A stretch of 6,041 nt of DNA from Vitreoscilla sp. (GCA_014378125.1 JACMOG010000376.1:1-6041), one strand, 5' to 3'. Positions 1-5,386 are shown, numbered from the stretch's first letter. Numbers and translations are program-made. Notes: generated by a model not told the origin, from the sequence alone.

Positions 1-380
1 CGCACCAGGAACACGATGGTCGACGTGTAGGGCGTGCTGTTGTCCTTGAACTTCTTCTGCCAGTCGGCCGCCAGCAGGCCCTTCTGGGCGATGGCGTCGA
101 TGTCGTACGACAGCGCCAGCGTGGCGACGTCCGCGTCGAGACCGTCGATCACCGAGCGCGCCTGCTTGCCCGAGCCGCCGTGCGAGGCATTGATGGTGAC
201 GTTGTCGCCGGTCCTGGCCTTCCAGTACTTCGGGAAGGCGGCGTTGATGTCCTGGTACAGCTCGCGCGTCGGGTCGTAGGAGACGTTGAGGATCGTGATG
301 TCCTTGGCGAACGACACGGCGGCGGTGACGGCAAGCGTGGCGGCCAGGAGCGTTCGGGAAAGGAGGCGGGGGGTCGTCAT
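1..380 (-). CDS. sbp: Sulfate ABC transporter periplasmic substrate-binding protein (Sbp/CysP family), 5' part only
   Basis: The gene runs off the left edge, so only the first 126 residues are visible. The protein should bind sulfate or thiosulfate in the periplasm and hand it to a CysTWA-type ABC importer. Residues 1-25 form a signal peptide with a basic start, a hydrophobic [12 protein letters not shown] stretch and a cleavage site after SFA (A25). The mature protein opens with [16 protein letters not shown], followed by [20 protein letters not shown] at about residues 65-84; both are hallmark segments of the Sbp/CysP family, the second belonging to the anion-binding region. The start at 380 is supported by AAGGA eight bases upstream. 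The transporter subunits would be expected beyond the left edge, which cannot be seen. The family is clear; choosing Sbp over CysP from a fragment is less certain. Confidence 0.9.
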   Translation of the reverse strand, partial: MTTPRLLSRTLLAATLAVTAAVSFAKDITILNVSYDPTRELYQDINAAFPKYWKARTGDNVTINASHGGSGKQARSVIDGLDADVATLALSYDIDAIAQKGLLAADWQKKFKDNSTPYTSTIVFLV

Positions 381-428
381 CAGGGAGGTCCTTGGGTTTC
401 GAATCGAAAGGGGTGCAGGCTGAGCACA

Positions 429-456
429 AGCTGAATGCAATTCTGCGGATTCAGCT
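429..456. promoter_or_regulatory. Hyphenated 8-base dyad upstream of the sulfate-binding protein gene
   Basis: Arms AGCTGAAT (429-436) and ATTCAGCT (449-456) are perfect inverted repeats separated by 12 bases. They lie 49-76 bases before the sulfate-binding protein start, in a locally AT-richer stretch (381-490) that is unlike the flanking coding DNA. Such a spaced dyad would suit a dimeric or tetrameric regulator; CysB, the LysR-type activator of sulfate genes, is the natural candidate by context only. I could not identify a convincing -35/-10 pair for the minus-strand gene. Confidence 0.35.
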
Positions 457-526
457 CGGCGGCGGCAAAGAACATAAACGTCGTTGCTTAGGCGGCGGAC
501 AGCGAAAAGCGGACGACGCCCGTCGC

Positions 527-841
527 ATGGACGGCGGCTACAGCAAGGACCAGGTGCTGCGCTCCGCCAGCGTGATCGCCGCGATCGCCAACTCCGGGCT
601 CGGCAGCCTGTTTCCTGCCGGCACGGAGACGGGCAAAGGTTGGCACGACACGACGGTGAAGGCCGACGCGTTCACGAACACGGCGCGCTCCGCGGAGCTC
701 GGCGGCGAGTTCGCCAAGGAGTCCAATGACCTGGTGCGCGTCGTATCCGGCGGCGCCGATGCAGCCGCGGTGAAGGAACAGTTCGGCAAGCTGCAGAAGA
801 CCTGCAAGTCTTGCCATGACGACTTCCGCAACGCGCTCTAA
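527..841 (+). pseudogene. 5'-truncated cytochrome c'/c556 family gene remnant
   Basis: The 104-residue frame from the ATG at 527 matches the C-terminal two thirds of the cytochrome c'/c556 family (four-helix bundle, heme bound near the C-terminus). Visible are DGGYSKDQV, the helix segment [21 protein letters not shown], the [13 protein letters not shown] segment and the heme site CKSCH at residues 93-97 followed by DDFR. Intact members are about 130-155 residues long, with a signal peptide and a first helix carrying the residue opposite the heme. Both are missing here: the frame stays open upstream to an ATG at 392, but that part reads like non-coding DNA overlapping the sulfate-binding protein upstream region. 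There is no ribosome binding site before 527. Without export, c-type heme attachment by the periplasmic machinery cannot occur, so I infer a pseudogene. An expressed cytosolic remnant, or a 149-residue protein from 392, is the less likely alternative. Confidence 0.7.
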
Positions 842-863
842 GTCGCACTTCAGACGAACCCGA

Positions 864-985
864 AGGGGTCTGGCATCTCCTCGCCCCGCGCACCGGTGCG
901 AGGCAATGCCTGACCCCGATCACCGGAGCCGCTCACGTTCGGGGTCAGGCATCGCCTGCGAGTACGCAGGAGATGCCAGACCCCT
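864..985. repeat. Four-unit REP/BIME-like inverted repeat element
   Basis: Four copies of a GGGGTCNGGCAT core alternate in direction. Unit A (864-881, AGGGGTCTGGCATCTCCT) is the exact 18-base reverse complement of unit D (968-985). Unit B (901-919) is the reverse complement of unit C (939-957, TCGGGGTCAGGCATCGCCT) over 19 bases with one mismatch. The outer pair encloses the inner pair, so one strand can fold into a long nested cruciform, or into two adjacent hairpins A-B and C-D. A 10-base palindrome GCACCGGTGC sits at 890-899. The element lies between convergent frames, and unit D ends at the base next to the stop codon of the MBL gene (986-988). Repeats of this kind, often spread by RAYT (REP-associated tyrosine transposase) proteins, are known in Proteobacteria; no RAYT gene is in the window. 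It may also act as a bidirectional terminator. Confidence 0.75.
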
Positions 986-1897
986 CTATCGGTTGGCCAC
1001 CACTTCCTTGTAGACCCACGCCACGAACCGGTCCGCCGTCTGCGGCGTGCCGCCGACGACATGCGCATCGAACTCCGCAGTCGGATGCGCGGCCAGGATC
1101 TCGTCCTGCGTCTTGCCCTGCTCCACCAACTTCGCCACCTTGCTGCGCACCGCCACGATCAGGTCGCGCTGGGCCAGCACGGCGTTGCGATCGACCAGCG
1201 GACCGTGGCCCGGGATGATCTTCGTGGCCGGGCCCGCGCGGTCCAGGATCTCGCTGAGCCCCTCGAGGATGCCCGCCAGCGATCCGCCGCTGGACAGGTC
1301 GACGTACGGGTAGCCGACGCTGCGGAAGATGTCGCCCACGGCCAGGATGTCGTGGGCCGGGAACGAGACCACCGTGTCGCCGTCAGTGTGCGCGGCCACG
1401 ACGGGCAGCAGGCGCACGTCCTCGCCGTCGACGTGGATGGACAGCGACGCGTTGTAGGTGACCACCGGCAGCGCCTGATCGGGCGCCGGCTTGCCGGGGG
1501 TGCCGTCCCGCGCCGGATTGGGGTGCTCCAGGCGGTAGCGCAGTTGGTCGCGCGCGAAGATGGTGGCGCCCAGCTTCGCGAAGTTGGCGTTGCCGCCCGT
1601 GTGGTCGGGGTGCACGTGCGTGTCCACCAGGAAGCGGATCGGCCTGTCGGAGAACCGGCGGATGGCCGCCACCAGCTTGTCGGTGAGCGGCGCGAACTGC
1701 GAGTCGACCAGCAGGATGCCGTCGGTCCCCGACAGCACGCTGATGGTGCCGCCCTGGCCTTCGAGCGTCCAGAAGTCGGGCGCGAGCTGCGTGGTCTTGA
1801 TCTCCACCTTGCCGAAGTCGGGTGGGGTCTGGGCGAAGGCCACGCCGCTGCACAGCAGGGCGACGGCGGAGACGAGCGAAATGGCGATGCGTGTCAT
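986..1897 (-). CDS. Exported MBL-fold metallo-hydrolase
   Basis: A 303-residue metallo-beta-lactamase-fold protein. Residues 1-22 are a signal peptide (hydrophobic ISLVSAVALLCSGVA, cleavage after AFA at 22), placing the enzyme in the periplasm. The zinc-binding motif HVHPDH gives H94, H96, D98 and H99; further ligands are H170 (VAAHTDGD), the bridging-type D189 (VGDIF) and H231 (PGHGPL). This full seven-ligand set is typical of dinuclear hydrolases of the glyoxalase II-like branch. HxHxDH also occurs in B3 beta-lactamases, but the bridging aspartate and C-terminal half argue for a general hydrolase; the substrate is not predictable from sequence. There is no clear Shine-Dalgarno before the ATG at 1897, but the signal peptide fixes the start well. 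It is transcribed alone as far as seen, 347 bases from the next gene upstream, and its stop abuts the repeat element. Confidence 0.9.
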   Translation of the reverse strand: MTRIAISLVSAVALLCSGVAFAQTPPDFGKVEIKTTQLAPDFWTLEGQGGTISVLSGTDGILLVDSQFAPLTDKLVAAIRRFSDRPIRFLVDTHVHPDHTGGNANFAKLGATIFARDQLRYRLEHPNPARDGTPGKPAPDQALPVVTYNASLSIHVDGEDVRLLPVVAAHTDGDTVVSFPAHDILAVGDIFRSVGYPYVDLSSGGSLAGILEGLSEILDRAGPATKIIPGHGPLVDRNAVLAQRDLIVAVRSKVAKLVEQGKTQDEILAAHPTAEFDAHVVGGTPQTADRFVAWVYKEVVANR

Positions 1898-2244
1898 GTC
1901 GGATGCGGTTGGGCGGACGGGACGGCCATCCTACGGCAGCCCGCGCCCGCAATGAAGAGAGGGGCTATCGGGCGGTCGCGGCCAGGCCGCGGACGATTCG
2001 GAAGGAAAGGATCGAGGTCATGGAGGTGCGTCGAGGAGGTGGTTGACCCTCTTCGGGTTCGCAGCTTTCGTGCCACGCGGACCGCCTGAGCTTCTGCGGT
2101 CGCGCTGCGCCGCGCCATGGCCCTCGCGCGCCGCGTGGCGGGAGCCGGCCCCTGCGGGTCATGCATGCGCGCGGGCCGCCGCCCGCCTGCTGGATTGGCA
2201 ACGCGCGTTGCTGGATTCAGCGCACGCGGCTGCCTCGCATCACG
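1898..2244. other. Gene-free interval between the MBL and dienelactone hydrolase genes
   Basis: I see no convincing gene in these 347 bases. Open frames cross it on both strands, but their products are arginine-, alanine- and proline-rich with no family resemblance, as expected from frames in GC-rich non-coding DNA. It must contain the promoter of the MBL gene and the end of the hydrolase transcript. Structures seen are a GCGGGC-CGCC-GCCCGC hairpin at 2171-2186 without a following T run, and the palindrome with direct repeats at 2188-2217. Confidence 0.6.
2188..2217. repeat. 14-base palindrome flanked by a 9-base direct repeat
   Basis: GCAACGCGCGTTGC at 2198-2211 is a perfect palindrome. It is bracketed by two copies of TGCTGGATT (2188-2196 and 2209-2217) whose starts are 21 bases apart, about two helical turns; the second copy overlaps the palindrome end. 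It sits 28-57 bases beyond the stop of the dienelactone hydrolase gene. It could be an operator, a transcript-end hairpin or chance in GC-rich DNA; nothing decides between these. Confidence 0.4.
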
Positions 2245-3138
2245 CTACGCCGTCTTGAGGTTCTGCGCGAAGAACGCCAGCGTGCGCTGCCACGCCAGCG
2301 CCGCCGCCTTCGCGTCGAAGCGCGGCGTGGTGTCGTTGTTGAACCCGTGCTCGACGCCCGGGTACACGAAAGCCTCGTACCTCACATGCGCGGCCTTCAG
2401 CGCGGCCTCGTAGGGCGGCCAGGTGGTGTCGACGCGCTCGTCGTTGCCGGCGAAGTGCAGCATCAGCGGAGAGCGGATGCGCGGCACGTCGGCCAGGTCG
2501 GGCGCCACGCCGTAGAACGGCACGCCGGCGTTGAGGTCGGGCCATTGCGTGGCCAGGATGTTGACGATGCCGCCGCCGAAGCAGAAGCCCACCGCGCCCA
2601 CGCGCCCGTTGGTCCCCGCCTGCGTCTTGAGCAACTGCGCCGCGGCGAAGAAGTCGGCCTTGACCTTGGCGTGGTCGAGCTTGCCGAACAGGTCGCGCGC
2701 CTTGTCTTCGTCGCCGGGATAGCCCCCCAGCGGGAACAGCGCGTCGGGCGCGAAGACCAGGTAGCCCTCCAGCGCCAGCCGGCGCGCGATGTCCTCGATG
2801 GGCGGGTTCAGGCCGCGGTTCTCGTGCACCACCAGGATCGCGGGGATGCTGCCGGTCGCCTTCGCCGGCTTGACGAGATAGCCGGCGGCCTTGCCGTAGC
2901 CCTGCGGCGAGTCGTAGCCCAATCGCGACACCACCAGCCGGGGATCGGTCGGCGCCACCTGCTGCGCCTGCGCGAAGTTGGGCGACAGCGCCTCCAGCAG
3001 GCCCACCGCCGTCATCCCGCCCACGGCGTACTTGCCGGCGCCATCGAGGAAGCCGCGGCGCGAGAGGCCGCCGTGCACGTACTGGTCGAAGAGCTGGAGG
3101 ACTTCCGGCTGGAAGTCGGCGGCGGTGTGCTTGGGCAT
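2245..3138 (-). CDS. Tat-exported dienelactone hydrolase family protein (YghX-like)
   Basis: A 297-residue alpha/beta hydrolase of the dienelactone hydrolase family (hydrolysis of lactone or ester bonds). The nucleophile is C186 in GFCFGGG, with D233 (FAGNDERVD) and H264 (GVEHGFNND) completing a Cys-Asp-His triad; E106 in VVHENRGL matches the family's conserved glutamate. The N-terminus carries SRRGFL (R27, R28) followed by a weakly hydrophobic stretch ending PNFAQA, a twin-arginine export signal. Segment by segment it resembles E. coli YghX, including KYAVGGMTA, VVHENRGLNP and LAWQRTL. The ATG at 3138 is chosen because GGAG lies eight bases upstream and the Tat leader begins just after it; the frame is open to 3357, but the extra residues are not family-like. 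The true substrate is unknown; a role in chlorocatechol breakdown is not supported by any neighbour. Confidence 0.92.
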   Translation of the reverse strand: MPKHTAADFQPEVLQLFDQYVHGGLSRRGFLDGAGKYAVGGMTAVGLLEALSPNFAQAQQVAPTDPRLVVSRLGYDSPQGYGKAAGYLVKPAKATGSIPAILVVHENRGLNPPIEDIARRLALEGYLVFAPDALFPLGGYPGDEDKARDLFGKLDHAKVKADFFAAAQLLKTQAGTNGRVGAVGFCFGGGIVNILATQWPDLNAGVPFYGVAPDLADVPRIRSPLMLHFAGNDERVDTTWPPYEAALKAAHVRYEAFVYPGVEHGFNNDTTPRFDAKAAALAWQRTLAFFAQNLKTA

Positions 3139-3232
3139 GGTCCTGTCTCCGGGAGTGAACGGCTGCGCGCCCTTGCCTAAGCGAGCGACTGGTCGAGCAG
3201 GAGCATTTTTCGGGCCCGTGCCGTGCGGCTCG

Positions 3233-3238
3233 TAGAAT
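3233..3238 (+). promoter_or_regulatory. -10-like box for the HAD phosphatase gene, leaderless arrangement
   Basis: TAGAAT matches the sigma-70 -10 consensus at five of six positions. Counting its last base as -7 puts +1 at 3245, the A of the HAD start codon. No Shine-Dalgarno precedes that ATG, which fits a leaderless transcript. The expected -35 position (around 3210-3215) is a poor match, so the call rests on the -10 box and its spacing alone. Confidence 0.4.
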
Positions 3239-3244
3239 CGTTCC

Positions 3245-3937
3245 ATGCCCGATCCTGCCCGCCCGCCATCGAGCCGAGCGCTCGCCCATCCGGTGATCGT
3301 GTTCGACCTGGACGGCACGCTCAGCGACCCGCTCGAAGGCATCGGGCGCTCGATCAATCATGCGCTCACGCGCTTCGGGTATCCCGAACGTCCGCTCGCC
3401 GCGCTGGCCAGCTGCATCGGGCCGCCGCTCGACGAGTCGTTCCCCCTCCTCACCGGCCGCGACGATCCGGCGCACATGCGCGAACTCGTGGCGAGCTATC
3501 GGGAGCGCTATGCCGACGTCGGCTACGCGGAAAACGTCGTCTACGAAGGGATCCCCGCCATGCTCGACACGTTGCGCGACCACGGAGCGGTGCTCGGCGT
3601 CTGCACATCGAAGCTGCCGGTCTTCGCCGAGCGCATCCTCACCCATTTCGGGCTGCGCGACCGCTTCTCCTTCGTGAGCGGCGGCGACATCGGCGTGCAC
3701 AAATGGCAGCAGCTCGCGGCGTTGCGCGCGCAGGCGCACGTGGACGACGATGCGGTGATGGTGGGAGACCGCGCGATCGACGTCGACGCCGCGCATCGCA
3801 ACGCGCTTCACGCGTGTGGCGTGCGCTGGGGGTTCGGGTCGTTGGAGGAGCTGGCGGCGGCGCGCCCGAGATATCTCTGCGAGGCGCCTGGTGACATCGT
3901 GGCCCTGCTGAGCCTCCAGGGAGGTCTCGCGGGATGA
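3245..3937 (+). CDS. HAD superfamily hydrolase, phosphoglycolate phosphatase-like
   Basis: A 230-residue cytoplasmic HAD phosphatase with all four motifs. Motif I is VFDLDGTLSD (nucleophile D21, acid/base D23), motif II is CTSK (T121), the motif III lysine is probably K153, and motif IV is VGDRAIDV (D175, D179). The helical insert between motifs I and II (about residues 30-100) is a C1 cap, as in subfamily IA enzymes such as Gph. Length is normal for the family. The substrate is a small phosphate ester; phosphoglycolate is only one possibility, and no carbon-fixation gene is nearby. It lies divergent from the dienelactone hydrolase gene across 106 bases, and its stop overlaps the next gene's start as ATGA, suggesting translational coupling. 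The ATG at 3245 has no ribosome binding site and may be leaderless. Confidence 0.9.
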   Translation: MPDPARPPSSRALAHPVIVFDLDGTLSDPLEGIGRSINHALTRFGYPERPLAALASCIGPPLDESFPLLTGRDDPAHMRELVASYRERYADVGYAENVVYEGIPAMLDTLRDHGAVLGVCTSKLPVFAERILTHFGLRDRFSFVSGGDIGVHKWQQLAALRAQAHVDDDAVMVGDRAIDVDAAHRNALHACGVRWGFGSLEELAAARPRYLCEAPGDIVALLSLQGGLAG

Positions 3938-4509
3938 GAGTTCCCTTTCTTCGCGCGACCCTGGTGGCGCTGGCGTTCCTGGCGAGTGCCGCGGCCAACG
4001 GCGCCGAGATCGTGCTCGAGCAGTCCGCCGTCCAGAAGCTGGTCGTCGAGTCGCTGTTCAGGGACCACGGTCGCTACTGGCTGCAGAAGGGCGCCTGCAG
4101 CGCTTTTCTCGACAATCCGACGGTAACGTTGTCCGGGGGGCGCGTGGTCATCCGCTCGCACCTGAGCGCCCGCGTGGGGATGGACTTCGGCAACAGCTGC
4201 GCGGGGGTCGACCTGGCGTCCTGGGCCACCGTATCGGGCGAGCCCAGCGCGCAGGGAACGGCCGTCCGCCTGACCAACATCCGCGTCGAGGACGTCGGCG
4301 ACGCGAACACCCGCATCGTGCTGGATTCCGGCCTGGCGCCGACGCTGCCGGGCGCGCTCGAACTGGATGTGCTGAAGGCCGTCCGGTCGATGCTGCAAGG
4401 CGCCGGCGGCCAGCTTCAGGTGGACGTGCAGGCGCTGACGATCACGTCCGTGCGCGTGGCCGACAACAAGCTCTCCGTCGTGTTCGACTTCAAGGTCGTG
4501 GGCCGCTGA
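3934..4509 (+). CDS. Secreted protein of unknown function, possibly TULIP/DUF1439-like
   Basis: A 191-residue protein I do not recognise by name. Residues 1-21 or 1-24 form a signal peptide (FLRATLVALAFLASAAA), so it should be periplasmic. The mature part alternates short beta segments (VTLSGGRVVIRSHLSARVGM, VRLTNIRVEDV, LSVVFDFKVV) with two amphipathic helices (about residues 28-42 and 141-156). That order resembles the YceB/DUF1439 type of TULIP lipid-binding domain, but this is a structural guess, not sequence identity. Cysteines C55 and C89 could form a disulfide. There is no lipobox cysteine, unlike YceB. The start overlaps the HAD stop by four bases (ATGA) and has a strong GGAGGT eight bases upstream, so it is co-transcribed with the phosphatase and translated efficiently. 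Confidence 0.8.
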   Translation: MRVPFLRATLVALAFLASAAANGAEIVLEQSAVQKLVVESLFRDHGRYWLQKGACSAFLDNPTVTLSGGRVVIRSHLSARVGMDFGNSCAGVDLASWATVSGEPSAQGTAVRLTNIRVEDVGDANTRIVLDSGLAPTLPGALELDVLKAVRSMLQGAGGQLQVDVQALTITSVRVADNKLSVVFDFKVVGR

Positions 4510-4512
4510 GGC

Positions 4513-4860
4513 TCACCGGCCGCGCTTGGCCGACAGCTTGCGCGCGACGTGGACGAGATCGGTCGTCGGGTCGGCCTTGCAGAGCGCCAGGATCCTCGGC
4601 TGCAGTTCGTCGTAGGACGGCACGACCACGTCGGAGCTGCCGTCGAACGCGGACGCGACCGATGCGATGCCCGACAGGTAGCCCTGGGCCCACGTCAGCA
4701 GCGGCATGCGATCGGCCACCAGCGGGCTCGACAGGCGGCCGACAACCGCCGTGCAACGCATGATTCCGGGGCCGGAAGGCACGTCGAACGCGAAGGCGGG
4801 AGCGCTCGACAGCATGAACGCTGCCGCCAACGAGAACACCGGGGACGGGAGGATTTTCAT
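4513..4860 (-). CDS. Small secreted two-cysteine protein, HdeA-like pattern, function unknown
   Basis: A 115-residue exported protein. Residues 1-24 are a signal peptide (MKILPSPVFSLAAAFMLSSA, cleavage after AFA). The mature chain of about 91 residues has exactly two cysteines, C36 (GIMRCTAVV) and C94 (ILALCKADP), with WAQGYLSG at 57-63 between them. An early cysteine, a W..GYLSG helix and a C..(D/N)P motif near the C-terminus recur in small periplasmic proteins including the acid-chaperone HdeA/HdeB group, where the cysteines form a disulfide; membership is an inference. The ATG at 4860 is preferred because AGCAGG lies seven bases upstream, whereas the ATG at 4866 is only one base from it. 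The frame is open to 5040, but the signal peptide begins here. Its stop lies three bases from the stop of the convergent gene. Confidence 0.75.
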   Translation of the reverse strand: MKILPSPVFSLAAAFMLSSAPAFAFDVPSGPGIMRCTAVVGRLSSPLVADRMPLLTWAQGYLSGIASVASAFDGSSDVVVPSYDELQPRILALCKADPTTDLVHVARKLSAKRGR

Positions 4861-5049
4861 GGTCATGCCTGCTGGTGGTGCGATCGCGGACACCGTGCCC
4901 GCGAACAGACTGAAGAATGTCATGCGGCAGGGGCGCTGGCTTCGCGGAGCAAGGTTGCAAAAGCGGTGCTGTTCTTCGAACGCGCCTGCCCCCGCGAACG
5001 GGAGACGGCCGAGCCCGAATTGGCAGGAATGGTGCTGCACGCACTGCGG

Positions 5050-5078
5050 TTGACCGTTAACCGGTTAACAGATAACAT
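5050..5078 (+). promoter_or_regulatory. higBA sigma-70 promoter
   Basis: The -35 box TTGACC (5050-5055) matches five of six consensus bases and the -10 box TAACAT (5073-5078) four of six, with an ideal 17-base spacer. Start of transcription is predicted at 5085, the A of the higB ATG, so the toxin message would be leaderless. The spacer is largely occupied by a perfect palindrome, so repressor binding there would block RNA polymerase. Confidence 0.7.
5056..5069. promoter_or_regulatory. Probable HigA operator 1 in the promoter spacer
   Basis: GTTAACCGGTTAAC is a perfect 14-base palindrome starting directly after the -35 box. Its half-sites TTAAC and GTTAA are two bases apart; from memory, Pseudomonas aeruginosa HigA recognises a palindrome with the same half-sites. 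Autorepression by antitoxin alone or by the toxin-antitoxin complex is usual for this family. Confidence 0.65.
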
Positions 5079-5088
5079 TGCGCAATGT
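5075..5088. promoter_or_regulatory. Second palindrome over the -10 box and higB start codon
   Basis: ACATTGCGCAATGT is a perfect 14-base palindrome covering most of the -10 box, the predicted transcription start and the higB ATG. Its centre is 19 bases from that of operator 1. Its sequence differs from operator 1, so it may be a second, lower-affinity HigA site, a site for another protein, or a short hairpin if a longer transcript passes through. Confidence 0.5.
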
Positions 5089-5354
5089 CGATCCAGTCGT
5101 TCGCCTGCTCAGAGACAGAAGACTTGTTCACCACTGGCAAGTCACGACGGTTGGTCAACTTCAAGAGTGTCGCCGAGCGGAAGCTGGCCCAACTCGACGC
5201 GGCGCCTTCCGTGAATTTCATGAGGGCGCCACCCGGCAATGACCTGAAGGAATACGACGGCGCCTGGCACGTTCGAATAAACGACCAGTGGCGGCTGACC
5301 TTCAAGTGGGGAGAGAGCGGGCCTTACGACGTTCTCATCGAAGACCCTCACTGA
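5085..5354 (+). CDS. higB: HigB-type toxin (RelE/ParE superfamily mRNA endonuclease)
   Basis: An 89-residue toxin expected to cleave mRNA on the ribosome. The C-terminal half carries the family signature: MRAPPGNDLKEY (46-57), WHVRINDQWRLTFKW (61-75) and the terminal YDVLIEDPH. Family members usually end in D-Y-H or similar, with the last histidine catalytic in Proteus HigB; here H89 is kept. Basic residues R64 and R70 fit the RNA-binding face. Length is typical (about 90). The N-terminal SFACSETEDLF matches the usual SFxxxxTxxLF opening and supports the ATG at 5085. No Shine-Dalgarno is present and the promoter places +1 on this ATG, suggesting weak, leaderless translation. The toxin precedes its antitoxin by 32 bases, the reversed order typical of hig loci. 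No truncation or lost key residue is seen, so it should be active. Confidence 0.93.
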   Translation: MSIQSFACSETEDLFTTGKSRRLVNFKSVAERKLAQLDAAPSVNFMRAPPGNDLKEYDGAWHVRINDQWRLTFKWGESGPYDVLIEDPH

Positions 5355-5386
5355 TCATCAAGCCCTGAACGGCAACGGAGCACCTC

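Noticed and set aside
864..985. CRISPR array
   Set aside because: The repeated units alternate in direction, are only 18-19 bases long and have unequal spacers of 19, 19 and 10 bases, unlike direct CRISPR repeats.
986..1897. True B3 metallo-beta-lactamase (resistance gene)
   Set aside because: HxHxDH is shared with many hydrolases; the bridging-type D189 and the C-terminal region fit general MBL hydrolases better, and no resistance context is present.
1965..2018. Short 18-codon minus-strand frame ending at 1965 as a leader peptide
   Set aside because: No ribosome binding site, no attenuator-like structure and no coding signature were seen.
1061..2089. 342-residue plus-strand open frame
   Set aside because: It lies antisense to the MBL hydrolase gene, which has motifs, a signal peptide and family resemblance. 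The plus-strand product is arginine- and valine-rich with no recognisable domain.
2161..3180. 339-residue plus-strand open frame
   Set aside because: It is antisense to the dienelactone hydrolase gene; the product is low-complexity and rich in Arg, Val, Gly and His.
3139..3357. N-terminal extension of the dienelactone hydrolase to a start at 3357
   Set aside because: The extension overlaps the HAD gene start, has no family resemblance, and a good ribosome binding site and Tat leader support the start at 3138.
2240..3811. 523-residue minus-strand open frame, the longest in the window
   Set aside because: It overlaps the hydrolase in another frame and the HAD gene antisense, and its product changes from a His/Val-rich to an Arg/Gly-rich composition. 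Long stop-free shadow frames are expected at this GC content.
3808..4398. 196-residue minus-strand open frame antisense to the secreted protein
   Set aside because: No signal, motif or ribosome binding site, while the plus-strand gene has all expected features.
4861..5040. N-terminal extension of the small two-cysteine protein
   Set aside because: The signal peptide begins at the internal ATG at 4860 with AGCAGG well placed; an extra 58-60 residues in front would bury the signal.
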